From Desulfobulbaceae bacterium (GTDB lineage Bacteria > Desulfobacterota > Desulfobulbia > Desulfobulbales > Desulfocapsaceae), in contig QKIH01000059.1 of the NCBI GenBank assembly GCA_003249645.1, positions 1 through 53,203 on the forward strand: a stretch of 53,203 bases of DNA, written 5' to 3'. The first letter of the stretch is position 1. The number at the start of each line of letters is the position of its first letter. This document shows, piece after piece, positions 43,866-52,947 of this stretch. Position numbers and translations under genes: made by a program. The notes beneath the pieces were generated by a model. It saw only the letters and a program-made list of their open reading frames with translations, ran no database searches and was not told where the DNA came from.

Positions 43866-44071
43866 ACTATGATAAAAGACTGTTATACGGATGTTATTGC
43901 TAACAGGATTAGGGGAAACTCAAGCAGACGGCAGCTCTGTTAACCTTATCATGGACTTCGCGTAGCATATTCTGTTTTTTTTATTGTTAGGTTCATGAAG
44001 TTGACACACGTTTTAAGATTCAGTTTCCATACAATTTAAGTTGATAATACGCTGACAGTTTTTTGGTTGTG

Positions 44072-44704
44072 TCATATTTCACTATCATAACCATAACGAT
44101 AAGATATGCCCGTTATTGAGTTAATTGCATCCTCTTTAAAAACGTTTATCACGTGTTGTGAACCTTCAGGCACATAGGTGCGAATGGTAGCAAGATCGTT
44201 TTCAGTCAGTAAGTGCGGTGCAAAAGTCGTCCTGAATTGATGGGGAATGGAGGATGAAGAAATTAGCTCCATGCTCATTTGTAGGTCTGCGATATTGAGG
44301 GGGGTTCCAATCAGAGTAGGATAGTTTTTCCATGGCGCCTTGATATCCATAGCAATGTAATCTAATGTATGGCTACCAATGAGTTGTTGAAGAAATACAG
44401 GGTTGCTGCCGTTGGTATCCAGTTTAACTTTCAGCCTCATATCTTTGAGCTGCTGAATAAATGGTAAGATATCCTGCTGTAGGGTGGGTTCACCGCCGGT
44501 TATAACAACACCTTGGATAAGCTTTTTTCGCTTTGAAATTTCCTGAAGTAATTTTGCACTCTGATCTTCTCCCAGTCGTATTGGCAGAAGCGATGGGTTG
44601 TGACAATATTGGCAACGCCAGTTGCATCCCTGCAAAAAAACAACTGATGCAGGAATGCCTGGAAAATCGATAAGTGACAAAGAAAGAAAACCCCCGCTTA
44701 ACAT
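44072..44704 (-). CDS. nrdG: Anaerobic ribonucleotide reductase activating protein NrdG
   Basis: 210 residues. The radical SAM motif CNWRCQYC lies at residues 27-34, and GVVITGGEPTLQQDILPF follows as the SAM-binding Gly-Gly-Glu-Pro. The family-typical SLIDFPGIPASVVFLQGC precedes the Cys motif. It makes the glycyl radical on NrdD using S-adenosylmethionine. Its start overlaps the end of nrdD by 7 bases, so translation is coupled and both genes share the riboswitch-controlled transcript. Confidence 0.93.
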   Translation of the reverse strand: MLSGGFLSLSLIDFPGIPASVVFLQGCNWRCQYCHNPSLLPIRLGEDQSAKLLQEISKRKKLIQGVVITGGEPTLQQDILPFIQQLKDMRLKVKLDTNGSNPVFLQQLIGSHTLDYIAMDIKAPWKNYPTLIGTPLNIADLQMSMELISSSSIPHQFRTTFAPHLLTENDLATIRTYVPEGSQHVINVFKEDAINSITGISYRYGYDSEI

Positions 44705-46839
44705 TTATTTTTACCGATGGTGAAATGAGAGCGGAGAGAAAACTCTTTCTTCTTCCCCTCGTTCCATTGCTGTATAGGGCGTAAGTAGCCGACAACCCTT
44801 GAATAGATTTCAGTAGGTGTTTCGCACTTCGGGCAAAGCTGTTGCTCTCCTTTAATATAGCCGTGCTCAGGACAAATAGAAAATGATGGAGTCACCGTGA
44901 TATACGGCATGCTGTAGCTGCTGCAAACCATCTTGACGAACTCTTTTACAGCATGAGGATCAGGGGCCTCTTCACCAAGGAATATATGTTGAACGGTGCC
45001 GCCTGTGTATTGGCATTGCAGTTCGTCCTGTAGTTCAATAACCTCAAAAACGTCGTTGCAGTAATCAACCGGTAGCTGGGTTGAGTTTGTATAAACCGGC
45101 GTTTCGAGTGCCTTCAAACCTTGAGCGGTTTTCATGTCGTGAAAACGTGCTTTATCAAGCTGTGCGAGACGAAACCCAGTGCCCTCTGCCGGTGTTGCCT
45201 CAAGGTTGTAATAGTTGCCTGTTTCCTGCTGGAATCGTTTTAATACATCACGGATGTGGCTAAGAACTTCAAGGCCGAACAATCTGCCCTCTTCGGTGCC
45301 GATATCTACTCCAAGCAGGTTGAGTGCCGCTTCATTGGCTCCAATGATGCCGATAGTTGAAAAGTGGTTTGACCAATAATTATCAAAACGTTCTTTGATT
45401 TGACGTAGATAAAATCTGGTATACGGATAGAGCCCTTTTTCGGTATAGGTTTCTAACGTTTTTCTCTTCAGCTCAAGGCTTTCTTTGGCAATATCGAGCT
45501 GAAGATCAAGCAGAGCAAAGAACTCATGTTTATCATGTGCTTTGCATCCTAAAGCCACAAGATTGATGGTGACGACACCGATGGAGCCGGTCAGTGGGTT
45601 AGCTCCGAAAAGCCCCCCGCCACGTTTTTCAAGCTCACGGGTATCGAGACGAAGCCGACAGCACATTGATCTGGCATCGTCTGCAGAAAGGTCTGAATTG
45701 ATAAAATTAGCAAAGTAGGGAATACCGTAGCGCGCAGTAACTTTCCAGAGAGATTCAAGCTCAGGGTCATCCCATTCGAACAAATCGGTAATATTGTAGG
45801 TGGGAATCGGAAAGGTAAAAACTCTGGAATTAGCGTCTCCTGCTGCCATCACTTCAAGAAAGGCGCGGTTAATCATCTTCATCTCATGTCCATATTCACT
45901 GTATGTCAGCTGTTGATCCTTTCCGCCGATGATGACTGGCTGATCTGCTAAGGTTGATGGTGGCGTGACATCCATGGTCAGATTGGTAAACGGTGTTTGG
46001 AAACCGACCCTGGTTGGGACATTGAGATTGAAAATAAACTCCTGAATGGCTTGTTGTACTTCCTGCTGGCTAAGATTGTCTTCCCTGACAAATGGGGCTA
46101 GCAAGGTGTCAAAGTTTGAGAACGCCTGGGCTCCTGCAGCTTCACCCTGCAAAGTGTAGAAAAAGTTGACAATCTGACCGAGTGCACTGCGAAAATGTTT
46201 GGCCGGCCCCGACTCAGATTTGCCCATTACCCCTTTAAATCCACTCCGTAGCAGATCCTGCAGGTCCCAGCCGACACAATACACAGAGAGCAGGCCAAGG
46301 TCATGAATATGCAGATCACCGTTTTGATGGGCATCGCGGATTTCAGTGGTGTAGATATGGTTAAGCCAGTACTTTTTACTGACCTCGTTGGCAACGTAGT
46401 TGTTCAGCCCCTGCAGGCTGTAAGCCATGTTTGAGTTTTCTTCAACCTGCCAGTCAAGACGATCAAGGTAATTATTGACAAGCTGGATATCGGCATTGCT
46501 AATAATCTCGCGCTGTTTTGCACGACTTTCCCGATAAAGAATATAGGCTTTTGCGGTCTTTTTATAGGGTGAAAAGAGCAGGGTCTCTTCAACAATATCT
46601 TGAACTGATTCAACATCAGGAATTTCAGTACTAAAAATTTCTTGGGCCATGCGAATAACCCTGGCCGTAAGTCGCCTGGCTTCAAGGATCTTGAACTCAC
46701 CGGTAGCCTCGCCGGCCTTTGCTATGGCAGCAGTAATTTTCTCTGCTTTAAATGGAACAAACTGGTTATTTCTTTTACGGATACCGGGAAACAGCGCAGA
46801 AGACGACGGGGTTGCAACAATATGGATATTGCTTGACAT
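44698..46839 (-). CDS. nrdD: Anaerobic (class III) ribonucleoside-triphosphate reductase NrdD
   Basis: 713 residues from ATG at 46839, with AAGGAG about 5 bases upstream. Residues about 20-110 are an ATP-cone (IRKRNNQFVPFKAEKITAAIAKAG). The C-terminal zinc site is present (CPEHGY, CPKCE), and the glycyl radical Gly684 lies in SRVVGYLRP. The active-site region (TQLPVDYCNDVFEVIELQDELQ and QCQYTGGTVQHIFLGE) is intact. It reduces NTPs to dNTPs without oxygen and without B12, using the NrdG-generated radical. A cobalamin riboswitch in the leader suggests that it is turned down when B12 is plentiful, presumably because a B12-dependent class II reductase is then used. Confidence 0.94.
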   Translation of the reverse strand: MSSNIHIVATPSSSALFPGIRKRNNQFVPFKAEKITAAIAKAGEATGEFKILEARRLTARVIRMAQEIFSTEIPDVESVQDIVEETLLFSPYKKTAKAYILYRESRAKQREIISNADIQLVNNYLDRLDWQVEENSNMAYSLQGLNNYVANEVSKKYWLNHIYTTEIRDAHQNGDLHIHDLGLLSVYCVGWDLQDLLRSGFKGVMGKSESGPAKHFRSALGQIVNFFYTLQGEAAGAQAFSNFDTLLAPFVREDNLSQQEVQQAIQEFIFNLNVPTRVGFQTPFTNLTMDVTPPSTLADQPVIIGGKDQQLTYSEYGHEMKMINRAFLEVMAAGDANSRVFTFPIPTYNITDLFEWDDPELESLWKVTARYGIPYFANFINSDLSADDARSMCCRLRLDTRELEKRGGGLFGANPLTGSIGVVTINLVALGCKAHDKHEFFALLDLQLDIAKESLELKRKTLETYTEKGLYPYTRFYLRQIKERFDNYWSNHFSTIGIIGANEAALNLLGVDIGTEEGRLFGLEVLSHIRDVLKRFQQETGNYYNLEATPAEGTGFRLAQLDKARFHDMKTAQGLKALETPVYTNSTQLPVDYCNDVFEVIELQDELQCQYTGGTVQHIFLGEEAPDPHAVKEFVKMVCSSYSMPYITVTPSFSICPEHGYIKGEQQLCPKCETPTEIYSRVVGYLRPIQQWNEGKKKEFSLRSHFTIGKNKC

Positions 46840-46874
46840 ATTTACTCCTTTTCCTCGCAGGGTGTAAAAAATGA

Positions 46875-47050
46875 CGGTGGTATTGGCAGGTCTTCGGACT
46901 TCTGAGCTATCTTTTTAGCGCCTAATAACCATTGCTTCCCAGAAATTTCCAGTGCTTATAATGGTTTTCGTTCTCAGTTACCGCTGCGGGACAGTGCCGG
47001 ACTTACACCGGCTTCCCTGTTGTCACATTTCACATGAAATGAACCAATAC
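46875..47050 (-). promoter_or_regulatory. Cobalamin (B12) riboswitch upstream of nrdD
   Basis: On the minus strand the leader shows the class core: GCCGGTGTAAGTCCGGC (47012 down to 46996), then ACTGTCCCGCAGCGGT, and the 3' part GAAGTCCGAAGACCTGCC down to 46885. Spacing and conserved bases fit the AdoCbl-type riboswitch. It ends about 40 bases before the nrdD start, so it could control translation of nrdD directly by covering its ribosome site. Ends are approximate. Confidence 0.9.
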
Positions 47051-47739
47051 ACAATTTGTAACAAAATATAGTAGTTCAACTATTACTGTCAACACAAAAT
47101 ATTGTGGTGTGCAAAAAAGACGATAGATGGAAAGCAGTGTTGCTGAATCAAACAAGAGATTTTAAATAAGCCTTGGTTATTCAATTATCTCCCAGCTGAG
47201 ATAAAAAACTCCTAGAGAGCAGATTGTGGTCACAATCTATATTTCCTATCAGTTCTTGAATAGCATTTGGCTCATCATTTTGATCGTGATCCCAACGACA
47301 AATTTAATTTTGAATAAGAGTAAACCCGCAGTTAATTATGCCGATATTGCTGTTTTTTTTTTACTCCACAGCTTCATCTATTCAGTAATTGCTCCACATC
47401 TGCTGAAAACTTCTGCCCTTGAGAGTTCAGTTTCAATTGCTTTGTTACTCATTAACAACTCAACCAAACCGCAATCTCTATGCACATCCATACATCTTAC
47501 GTTACTCATTGATTCGCTATTCCTATATTTTTTCGTCACACAATCCAACTTTCCGATACTACAGCAAAAAAGAAGAAAAACATTTGACAGCTATAATAGT
47601 CTCTGCTAACGTAGCACGAATTTCAAATAAGTATTACTTGCAATAACACTATATGCAGCATGCATCGATCTTCTCGCTTGCTGTTTTTTTTCATATCAGC
47701 AGTATTACTATTTATTATTTCGTGTGACCAGGAGGGATT
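47051..47739. other. AT-rich intergenic region before the ABC importer
   Basis: About 690 bases with the inverted repeat at 47221-47238 and no well-supported gene. A hydrophobic rightward frame at 47226-47609 starts at GTG with no ribosome site and sits in low-complexity AT-rich DNA; it is not called. A frame at 47660-47935 overlaps the importer gene in another phase. Confidence 0.5.
47221..47238. promoter_or_regulatory. 18-base inverted repeat, operator candidate
   Basis: AGATTGTG and CACAATCT are perfect 8-base arms around two bases. It lies between the nrdD riboswitch and the ABC importer, about 500 bases upstream of the importer. The symmetric form suggests a dimeric repressor site. It does not match the NikR box (GTATGA-N16-TCATAC). 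Confidence 0.45.
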
Positions 47740-49329
47740 ATGCTCAGGAAATTTTTACCACTCATCACATTGCTGGCCTGTGCTGCAATCTTGTATGCAA
47801 CGCCGTCAATATCAGGCAAAAACAATTCACCGGATACACTCATGCTTGCCATTAAAGGAGAACCGGCTGAAGGATACGACCCGATTCTGGGCTGGGGACT
47901 CTACGGCAACCCTCTTTTCCAGTCCACTTTATTGAAACGGGATGAAAACCTCAAAATAATTCCATGTCTCGCCAAAACATACCAACTGTCAAATGACGGC
48001 CTCAGTTGGCATATCACCATCAGAGATGATGTAAAATTTTCTGATGGAACAAATTTAACTGCCGAAGATGTTGCCTTTACCTTTAACACTGCAAAAGAAA
48101 GCGGCGGCAAGGTTGATCTCGCCCATCTTGACCGTGCTGAAGCTCTATCAAAAGACGAAGTTATACTGTACCTCAAACAACGGGACACTACCTTTATTAA
48201 CCGACTCATTACGCTGGGAATTGTTCCCCAAAACTCCTATTCAGACGATTATGGCAGGCATCCTGTCGGTTCAGGCCCATTTAAACTTGTCGAGTGGGTT
48301 GAAGGGCAGCAAATGATTGCTGAAGCAAATCCCTACTATTTCGGTGAGCAGCCCTACTTCAAACGCATTGTTTTTCTTTTCACCGATGAAGACACGTCAT
48401 TTGCCGCCGCAAAAGCCGGAAAAGTCCATATGGTTGCTGTGCCTCAATCACTTGCCCATCAGCAATTACCAGGCATGGAACTCCATTCTGTCAAAAGTGT
48501 CGATAACAGAGGGTTGATGTTTCCCACTATTCCAGATACCGGCAGAAAAACCAAAGAAGGATACCCCATTGGTAATAACGTGACTGCAGACCCGGCAATA
48601 CGAAAAGCCGTAAACATTGCTCTTGACCGCCAAATGCTGGTCGACGGGGTTCTAGAAGGATACGGCAGACCGGCCTACGGCGTATGTGATGATCTGCCCT
48701 GGGATAATAGGGCCAATCGTATCAATGATAACAACCCGGTGCAGGCAGTTAAAATTCTAGAGAATGCAGGCTGGGTTGACACAGACCATGACGGAATCAG
48801 AGAAAAAAATGGCCAGAAAGCTGAATTCACCATTGTTTATCCTGCTACCAGAAGCGTTCGTCAATACCTTGCTCTCGCCTGCTCCGACTCGCTTAAAAAA
48901 ATCGGCATCCAGGCTCATGTAGAAGGTAAAAACAATTTTGATGACATTAAAAAGATCATGCACAGAGATGTGATCGTTTTCGGCTGGGGCAGCCATGACC
49001 CCATCGAAATCTATCATCTCTACTCCAGCAAATACGCTGGTATCGGCTATAACAATCCGGGTTTTTACACCAACAGCGCAGTCGACGAAAACCTTGACAA
49101 GGCCATCGCTGCAGCCAATTTTGATGACGCCCTTACCTACTGGAAAAAAGCCCAGTGGGACGGAAAGACTGGATTAAATACACAAGGTGATGCTCCATGG
49201 GCATGGCTGGTGAACCTTGACCACACCTATTTCGTCAACAATCATCTGGATATCGGTACGTCTCAGGTTGAACCCCACGGCCACGGCTGGCCGATTACAG
49301 CCAATATAGAAAAATGGACCTGGAAATAA
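47740..49329 (+). CDS. Family 5 substrate-binding protein of a Nik/Opp-type ABC importer
   Basis: 529 residues, with AGGAGG four bases before the ATG. The N-terminal signal (LRKFLPLITLLACAAILYATPS) includes LLAC, a possible but not ideal lipobox. The body is a peptide/nickel-class (SBP_bac_5) protein: YDPILGWGLYGNPLFQSTLLKRD, LSNDGLSWHITIRDDVKFSDGT, HPVGSGPFKLVEWVEG and DPAIRKAVNIALDRQMLVDGVLEGYG. The C-terminus has a His cluster (VEPHGHGWPITANIEKWTW) suited to metal or metal-chelate binding. It heads a five-gene operon with two permeases and two ATPases. Nickel, cobalt or an opine-like metallophore is likely, because the window also has larB and larC, but peptide uptake is not excluded. Confidence 0.85.
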   Translation: MLRKFLPLITLLACAAILYATPSISGKNNSPDTLMLAIKGEPAEGYDPILGWGLYGNPLFQSTLLKRDENLKIIPCLAKTYQLSNDGLSWHITIRDDVKFSDGTNLTAEDVAFTFNTAKESGGKVDLAHLDRAEALSKDEVILYLKQRDTTFINRLITLGIVPQNSYSDDYGRHPVGSGPFKLVEWVEGQQMIAEANPYYFGEQPYFKRIVFLFTDEDTSFAAAKAGKVHMVAVPQSLAHQQLPGMELHSVKSVDNRGLMFPTIPDTGRKTKEGYPIGNNVTADPAIRKAVNIALDRQMLVDGVLEGYGRPAYGVCDDLPWDNRANRINDNNPVQAVKILENAGWVDTDHDGIREKNGQKAEFTIVYPATRSVRQYLALACSDSLKKIGIQAHVEGKNNFDDIKKIMHRDVIVFGWGSHDPIEIYHLYSSKYAGIGYNNPGFYTNSAVDENLDKAIAAANFDDALTYWKKAQWDGKTGLNTQGDAPWAWLVNLDHTYFVNNHLDIGTSQVEPHGHGWPITANIEKWTWK

Positions 49330-49356
49330 CAACAGCCCTAAAATTCAGGTGAAAAA

Positions 49357-50361
49357 ATGATGAACAACACACACTCGACAGGTTTTCTGGCTCATCAATC
49401 TGGCAGGCTGCTCTTGACGCTGGTGATCGTATCTGTGCTGGCTTTTACCCTGGTATCCCTGTCACCTATTGATCCGGTAACAGCTTATCTCGGTATGGAC
49501 AGGATGCAGATCGGTCAAGAGCAGGAAGCACAGATTATTGCACGGTGGGGGCTCGATCAACCTGCAACCAAACGTTTTTTTATCTGGGTCGGCAATGTTG
49601 TACTTCATGCTGATCTTGGTCAATCGATGATCTATAACGAACCGGTAACAACGGTGATCGCCAAACGATTCGTCACCTCTCTTAACCTGATGGCTCTTGC
49701 CTGGCTATTATCTGGAATTTTCGGTTTTATTCTGGGAATTACTGCAGGACTCTATGAGGGTTCGGCGGTCGACAAAGCAATCAGGCTATATGCATACCTG
49801 ACCGCGTCCACCCCTTCCTTCTGGATGGGCCTTGTTCTCCTCTCGATTTTTTCAGTATCGCTGGGGTGGACACCAATCTGTGGAGCATATCCTCCGGGCA
49901 CAACCGCCGAAAACGCGACATTGTGGCAGCACCTCCACCACCTGCTGCTGCCAGCTGCCACATTGTCGCTGATCGGCATCGCTCAGGTCACCCTGCATAC
50001 AAGAGAGAAGATGATCGATGCAATGAACAGTGACTATGTTCTTTTTGCCAAGGCTCAGGGTGAAGGCTTGACAGGTATCGCAATGCATCATGCACTGAGA
50101 AATATTGCCCTTCCCGCAATTACCCTGCAGTTTGCTTCCCTTGGTGAGCTGTTCGGCGGCTCTGTACTCGCTGAACAGGTCTTTTCCTACCCGGGCCTTG
50201 GCAAAGCCACCGTTGAAGCGGGCATTCGAGGAGATGTGCCCCTGTTGCTCGGCATAACTCTTTTCAGTACAGTTTTCGTCTTTTTCGGCAATGCCATTGC
50301 CGATCTGCTTTATTCAAAACTTGACCCGCGTATTGCTCAACCTCAGGGAGAACAGCTGTGA
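49357..50361 (+). CDS. ABC importer permease (NikB/DppB-type)
   Basis: 334 residues with six hydrophobic segments. The N-terminus (GRLLLTLVIVSVLAFTLVSLSPIDPVTAYLG), the periplasmic region (WGLDQPATKRFFIWVGNVV, LGQSMIYNEPVTTVI) and the EAA loop (FAKAQGEGLTGIAMHHALRNIALP) match the NikB/DppB/OppB family. LAEQVFSYPGLGKATVEA is also conserved. It forms the membrane channel with the following permease, whose start overlaps its stop by 4 bases. It follows the binding-protein gene after 27 bases. The substrate is set by the binding protein. Confidence 0.9.
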   Translation: MMNNTHSTGFLAHQSGRLLLTLVIVSVLAFTLVSLSPIDPVTAYLGMDRMQIGQEQEAQIIARWGLDQPATKRFFIWVGNVVLHADLGQSMIYNEPVTTVIAKRFVTSLNLMALAWLLSGIFGFILGITAGLYEGSAVDKAIRLYAYLTASTPSFWMGLVLLSIFSVSLGWTPICGAYPPGTTAENATLWQHLHHLLLPAATLSLIGIAQVTLHTREKMIDAMNSDYVLFAKAQGEGLTGIAMHHALRNIALPAITLQFASLGELFGGSVLAEQVFSYPGLGKATVEAGIRGDVPLLLGITLFSTVFVFFGNAIADLLYSKLDPRIAQPQGEQL

Positions 50362-51233
50362 TAGAAAAAGTTGCCACAATAAAAGCACCCGCCTTCAATA
50401 GATTGACTCTGCCCCATCTCACTAATAGAGATAAGGCTTTAATAAGCTGTCTCCTTTCCATTTTCTTTTTCGCAGCACTTTTCTGGAGTGCAAAACTCAT
50501 CGGCGACTCCGGCCTGAACGTCGATTTTCTTCACAGAAAACTCGCCCCCTCACTGGCCTACCCTTTCGGTACAGACTGGCTTGGCAGGGATATGCTTACC
50601 AGAACAGTGCTCGGCCTGTGCAGGAGCCTTGCCATCGGTTTACTGGCTGCACTTTGCAGTTCGGTAATATCGATTATTGTTGGCATAAGCTGTGCGACCT
50701 TGGGTAAAAAGGTCGATAACATTTTTTCAATGCTGATCGACGTCATCATGTCAACACCTCATCTGGTGCTTCTTATTCTTGTCTCATTTGCTCTGGGCGG
50801 CGGGGCAAAAGGTGTCATTATAGCAGTCGCCGTGTCACACTGGCCAAGACTTGCACGGATTATCCGTGCCGAGGTTCTGCAGCTCAGGAAAGCTCAGTAT
50901 GTCATGCTCTCGCAAAAGCTTGGCAAGTCACCAGCTTGGATAGCGATCCACCACATGGTCCCTCATCTGATACCGCAATTTATGATCGGTTTGATCCTGA
51001 TGTTTCCCCATGCAATTCTTCACGCCGCAGGTCTTACTTTTCTGGGCTTTGGCCTGTCGCCGCATAACCCTTCAATCGGCATTCTGCTTTCAGAATCGAT
51101 GCGCCATCTTTCTACAGGTTACTGGTGGCTGGCAATCCTGCCAGGACTATCGCTTGTATTTACAGTCAAACTCTTTGATCTTCTCGGCAACAGTCTGAGA
51201 ACACTTCTTGAACCGAAAACAAGGCAGGTATAA
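50358..51233 (+). CDS. ABC importer permease (NikC/DppC-type)
   Basis: 291 residues with about six hydrophobic segments. HRKLAPSLAYPFGTDWLGRDMLTRTVLG is the OppC/NikC N-terminal pattern, and IRAEVLQLRKAQYVMLSQKLGKSPAWIAIHHMVPHLIP contains the EAA loop. LTFLGFGLSPHNPSIGILLSESM is also typical. It starts in an overlap with the first permease, and the ATPase gene follows after one base. Confidence 0.9.
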   Translation: MIEKVATIKAPAFNRLTLPHLTNRDKALISCLLSIFFFAALFWSAKLIGDSGLNVDFLHRKLAPSLAYPFGTDWLGRDMLTRTVLGLCRSLAIGLLAALCSSVISIIVGISCATLGKKVDNIFSMLIDVIMSTPHLVLLILVSFALGGGAKGVIIAVAVSHWPRLARIIRAEVLQLRKAQYVMLSQKLGKSPAWIAIHHMVPHLIPQFMIGLILMFPHAILHAAGLTFLGFGLSPHNPSIGILLSESMRHLSTGYWWLAILPGLSLVFTVKLFDLLGNSLRTLLEPKTRQV

Positions 51234-51234
51234 A

Positions 51235-52185
51235 ATGCTTCTTGATATAATGCATATGTCGATCAGTTTTCAGCGTTTTAGCGGCGGATTGACCAGAAAA
51301 AAGTTAACTCCTGTCTCAGACATCACGCTCAGTGTGAGAAGAGGAGAAATCGTTGCTCTGGTCGGAGCCAGCGGTGCCGGGAAAAGTCTTCTCTCCCATG
51401 CGTTACTGGGTATTCTGCCTAGAAATGCCTCCATGACCGGAAGTTATTCATTCAAAGGCATGCCTCTTGGGCAAAATGATTTTGCAAAACTCCGCGGAAA
51501 AGAAATTGCCCTTATTCCGCAATCGGTAACCTTTCTCAATCCTCTGACAAAAATTAAGAAACAGGTCTATCGATCTGCACGGTTATCAGGAAGGTGCTGC
51601 TGCACTGCCGACGAATGCTGCAATAACACCTTTACAAGGTATCAGCTTTCCGATGCAGTGAAATCATATTTCCCTTTTCAGATATCAGGAGGGATGGCAC
51701 GCCGTGTACTCACCGCTACGGCGACAGTCAGTATGGCTGATCTCATTATAGCCGACGAACCAACCACCGGTCTTGATCAGGCGGTGATCGACCAGTCACT
51801 CAATCATCTCAAGGAACTTGCAACCGACGGTAAAGGTATCTTATTTATTACCCATGATCTTGAGAGTGCGATGAAAATTGCTGACACTATAGTTGTGGTC
51901 TATAACGGAAAAACTGTTGAGGTTTTTCCTACATCGCTGCTCACAACACACCCGGAAATTCTTCATCCCTACACCCGAGCATTATGGAATGCACTGCCGC
52001 AAAATACTTTTATCCCCCTGCCGGAAGAAGCATTTACCGTATCCCACCAGAGCGTACAGGATTGCGCTTCTAGCTGCGATTTCATCAGCTTCTGCCCTCA
52101 GGCCTCATCACACTGCCAGGAATCCCCCTGTCATCTTTTCCAGAAAGACAATCACCTAACGAGGTGCATACATGCTGCAAACTGA
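51235..52185 (+). CDS. ABC importer ATPase (NikD/DppD-type) with a Cys-rich insert
   Basis: 316 residues from ATG at 51235, one base after the permease stop; a TTG at 51208 is inside that gene. Walker A GASGAGKS is at 44-51, Walker B LIIADEPTTG, and the His-loop FITHDLESAM. The signature reads ISGGMARR instead of LSGGQ-R. Between the Q-loop and signature is GRCCCTADECC (Cys121-123, 128, 129), an unusual Cys cluster. The C-terminal oligopeptide-type tail is Cys-rich (CASSCDFISFCPQASSHCQESPC). It energises the importer together with the next ATPase. Cys-rich features could sense or bind metal. Confidence 0.88.
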   Translation: MLLDIMHMSISFQRFSGGLTRKKLTPVSDITLSVRRGEIVALVGASGAGKSLLSHALLGILPRNASMTGSYSFKGMPLGQNDFAKLRGKEIALIPQSVTFLNPLTKIKKQVYRSARLSGRCCCTADECCNNTFTRYQLSDAVKSYFPFQISGGMARRVLTATATVSMADLIIADEPTTGLDQAVIDQSLNHLKELATDGKGILFITHDLESAMKIADTIVVVYNGKTVEVFPTSLLTTHPEILHPYTRALWNALPQNTFIPLPEEAFTVSHQSVQDCASSCDFISFCPQASSHCQESPCHLFQKDNHLTRCIHAAN

Positions 52186-52777
52186 ATCGTTGTCTTTTCA
52201 ATACAAGCAAAATTCTCCCCTGCTCAACGGGCTTAATTTTCAACTGAGAGCAGGTGAAATTGTTGGCCTTCCAGGAAGAAGCGGTATAGGCAAAACAACT
52301 CTTGCACATCTGCTGACCGGCTTTCTCAGGCCGTCCGCAGGAACCGTGAACTGTGACGGAGCCTCCTTTCCAGGTAAGGGCTACTGCCCGGCTCAACTCA
52401 TTTTTCAACATCCCGAACTGGCGTTGAATCCGCGCTGGAAAATCAGCAAGATACTTGAGGAAGGAAACCACGACTTTGCGCCCCTTCTGAAAAAATTTGG
52501 CATAGCTTCACAATGGCTCGACCGATACCCTCACGAACTGTCCGGCGGTGAACTACAGAGGATTGCACTTATTCGTATAATGAACAAAAACACTCGGTAT
52601 ATCATTGCCGACGAAATAACAGCCTCGCTAGATGCCAACACCCAAGCCCTTATCTGGACGAATCTCATCGCCTGGGCAGAAAAACATGGGGTCGGGATTC
52701 TCGTTATCAGCCATGATTCCAATCTGCTTCAACGAATCTGTCACCGCATTGATACTTCTTTTTTATGTGAGGTGTAA
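52172..52777 (+). CDS. ABC importer ATPase (NikE/CntF-type), short form
   Basis: 201 residues, shorter than the usual 250-330 because the oligopeptide-type C-terminal tail is missing. Walker A GRSGIGKT (35-42), signature LSGGELQRIALIRIM, Walker B YIIADEITASLD and the His-loop VISHDSN are intact. It overlaps the preceding ATPase by 14 bases, with GAGG at a suitable distance. It is the second ATPase of the heterodimeric importer. A short second ATPase is seen in NikE/CntF-type systems, which supports a metal or metallophore substrate. Confidence 0.88.
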   Translation: MLQTESLSFQYKQNSPLLNGLNFQLRAGEIVGLPGRSGIGKTTLAHLLTGFLRPSAGTVNCDGASFPGKGYCPAQLIFQHPELALNPRWKISKILEEGNHDFAPLLKKFGIASQWLDRYPHELSGGELQRIALIRIMNKNTRYIIADEITASLDANTQALIWTNLIAWAEKHGVGILVISHDSNLLQRICHRIDTSFLCEV

Positions 52778-52947
52778 AAAGCCACACCCCAAAAGATCAA
52801 TTTCTCTTATCCTTGTTCTTATAAATACAACTGAAGGGTATAGAAACGCAGATTATGACTTTGTTTGCAACTACCCTTGGTAATATTAACTATTTAAGCA
52901 AACCAGCAAGTTAATTTTGCTCCTTTAAAGGTAAGACTTTGAATACT

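Noticed and set aside
47226-47609. A 127-residue hydrophobic frame starting at GTG.
   Set aside because: It has no ribosome site, lies in AT-rich low-complexity DNA, and begins within an inverted repeat that looks regulatory.
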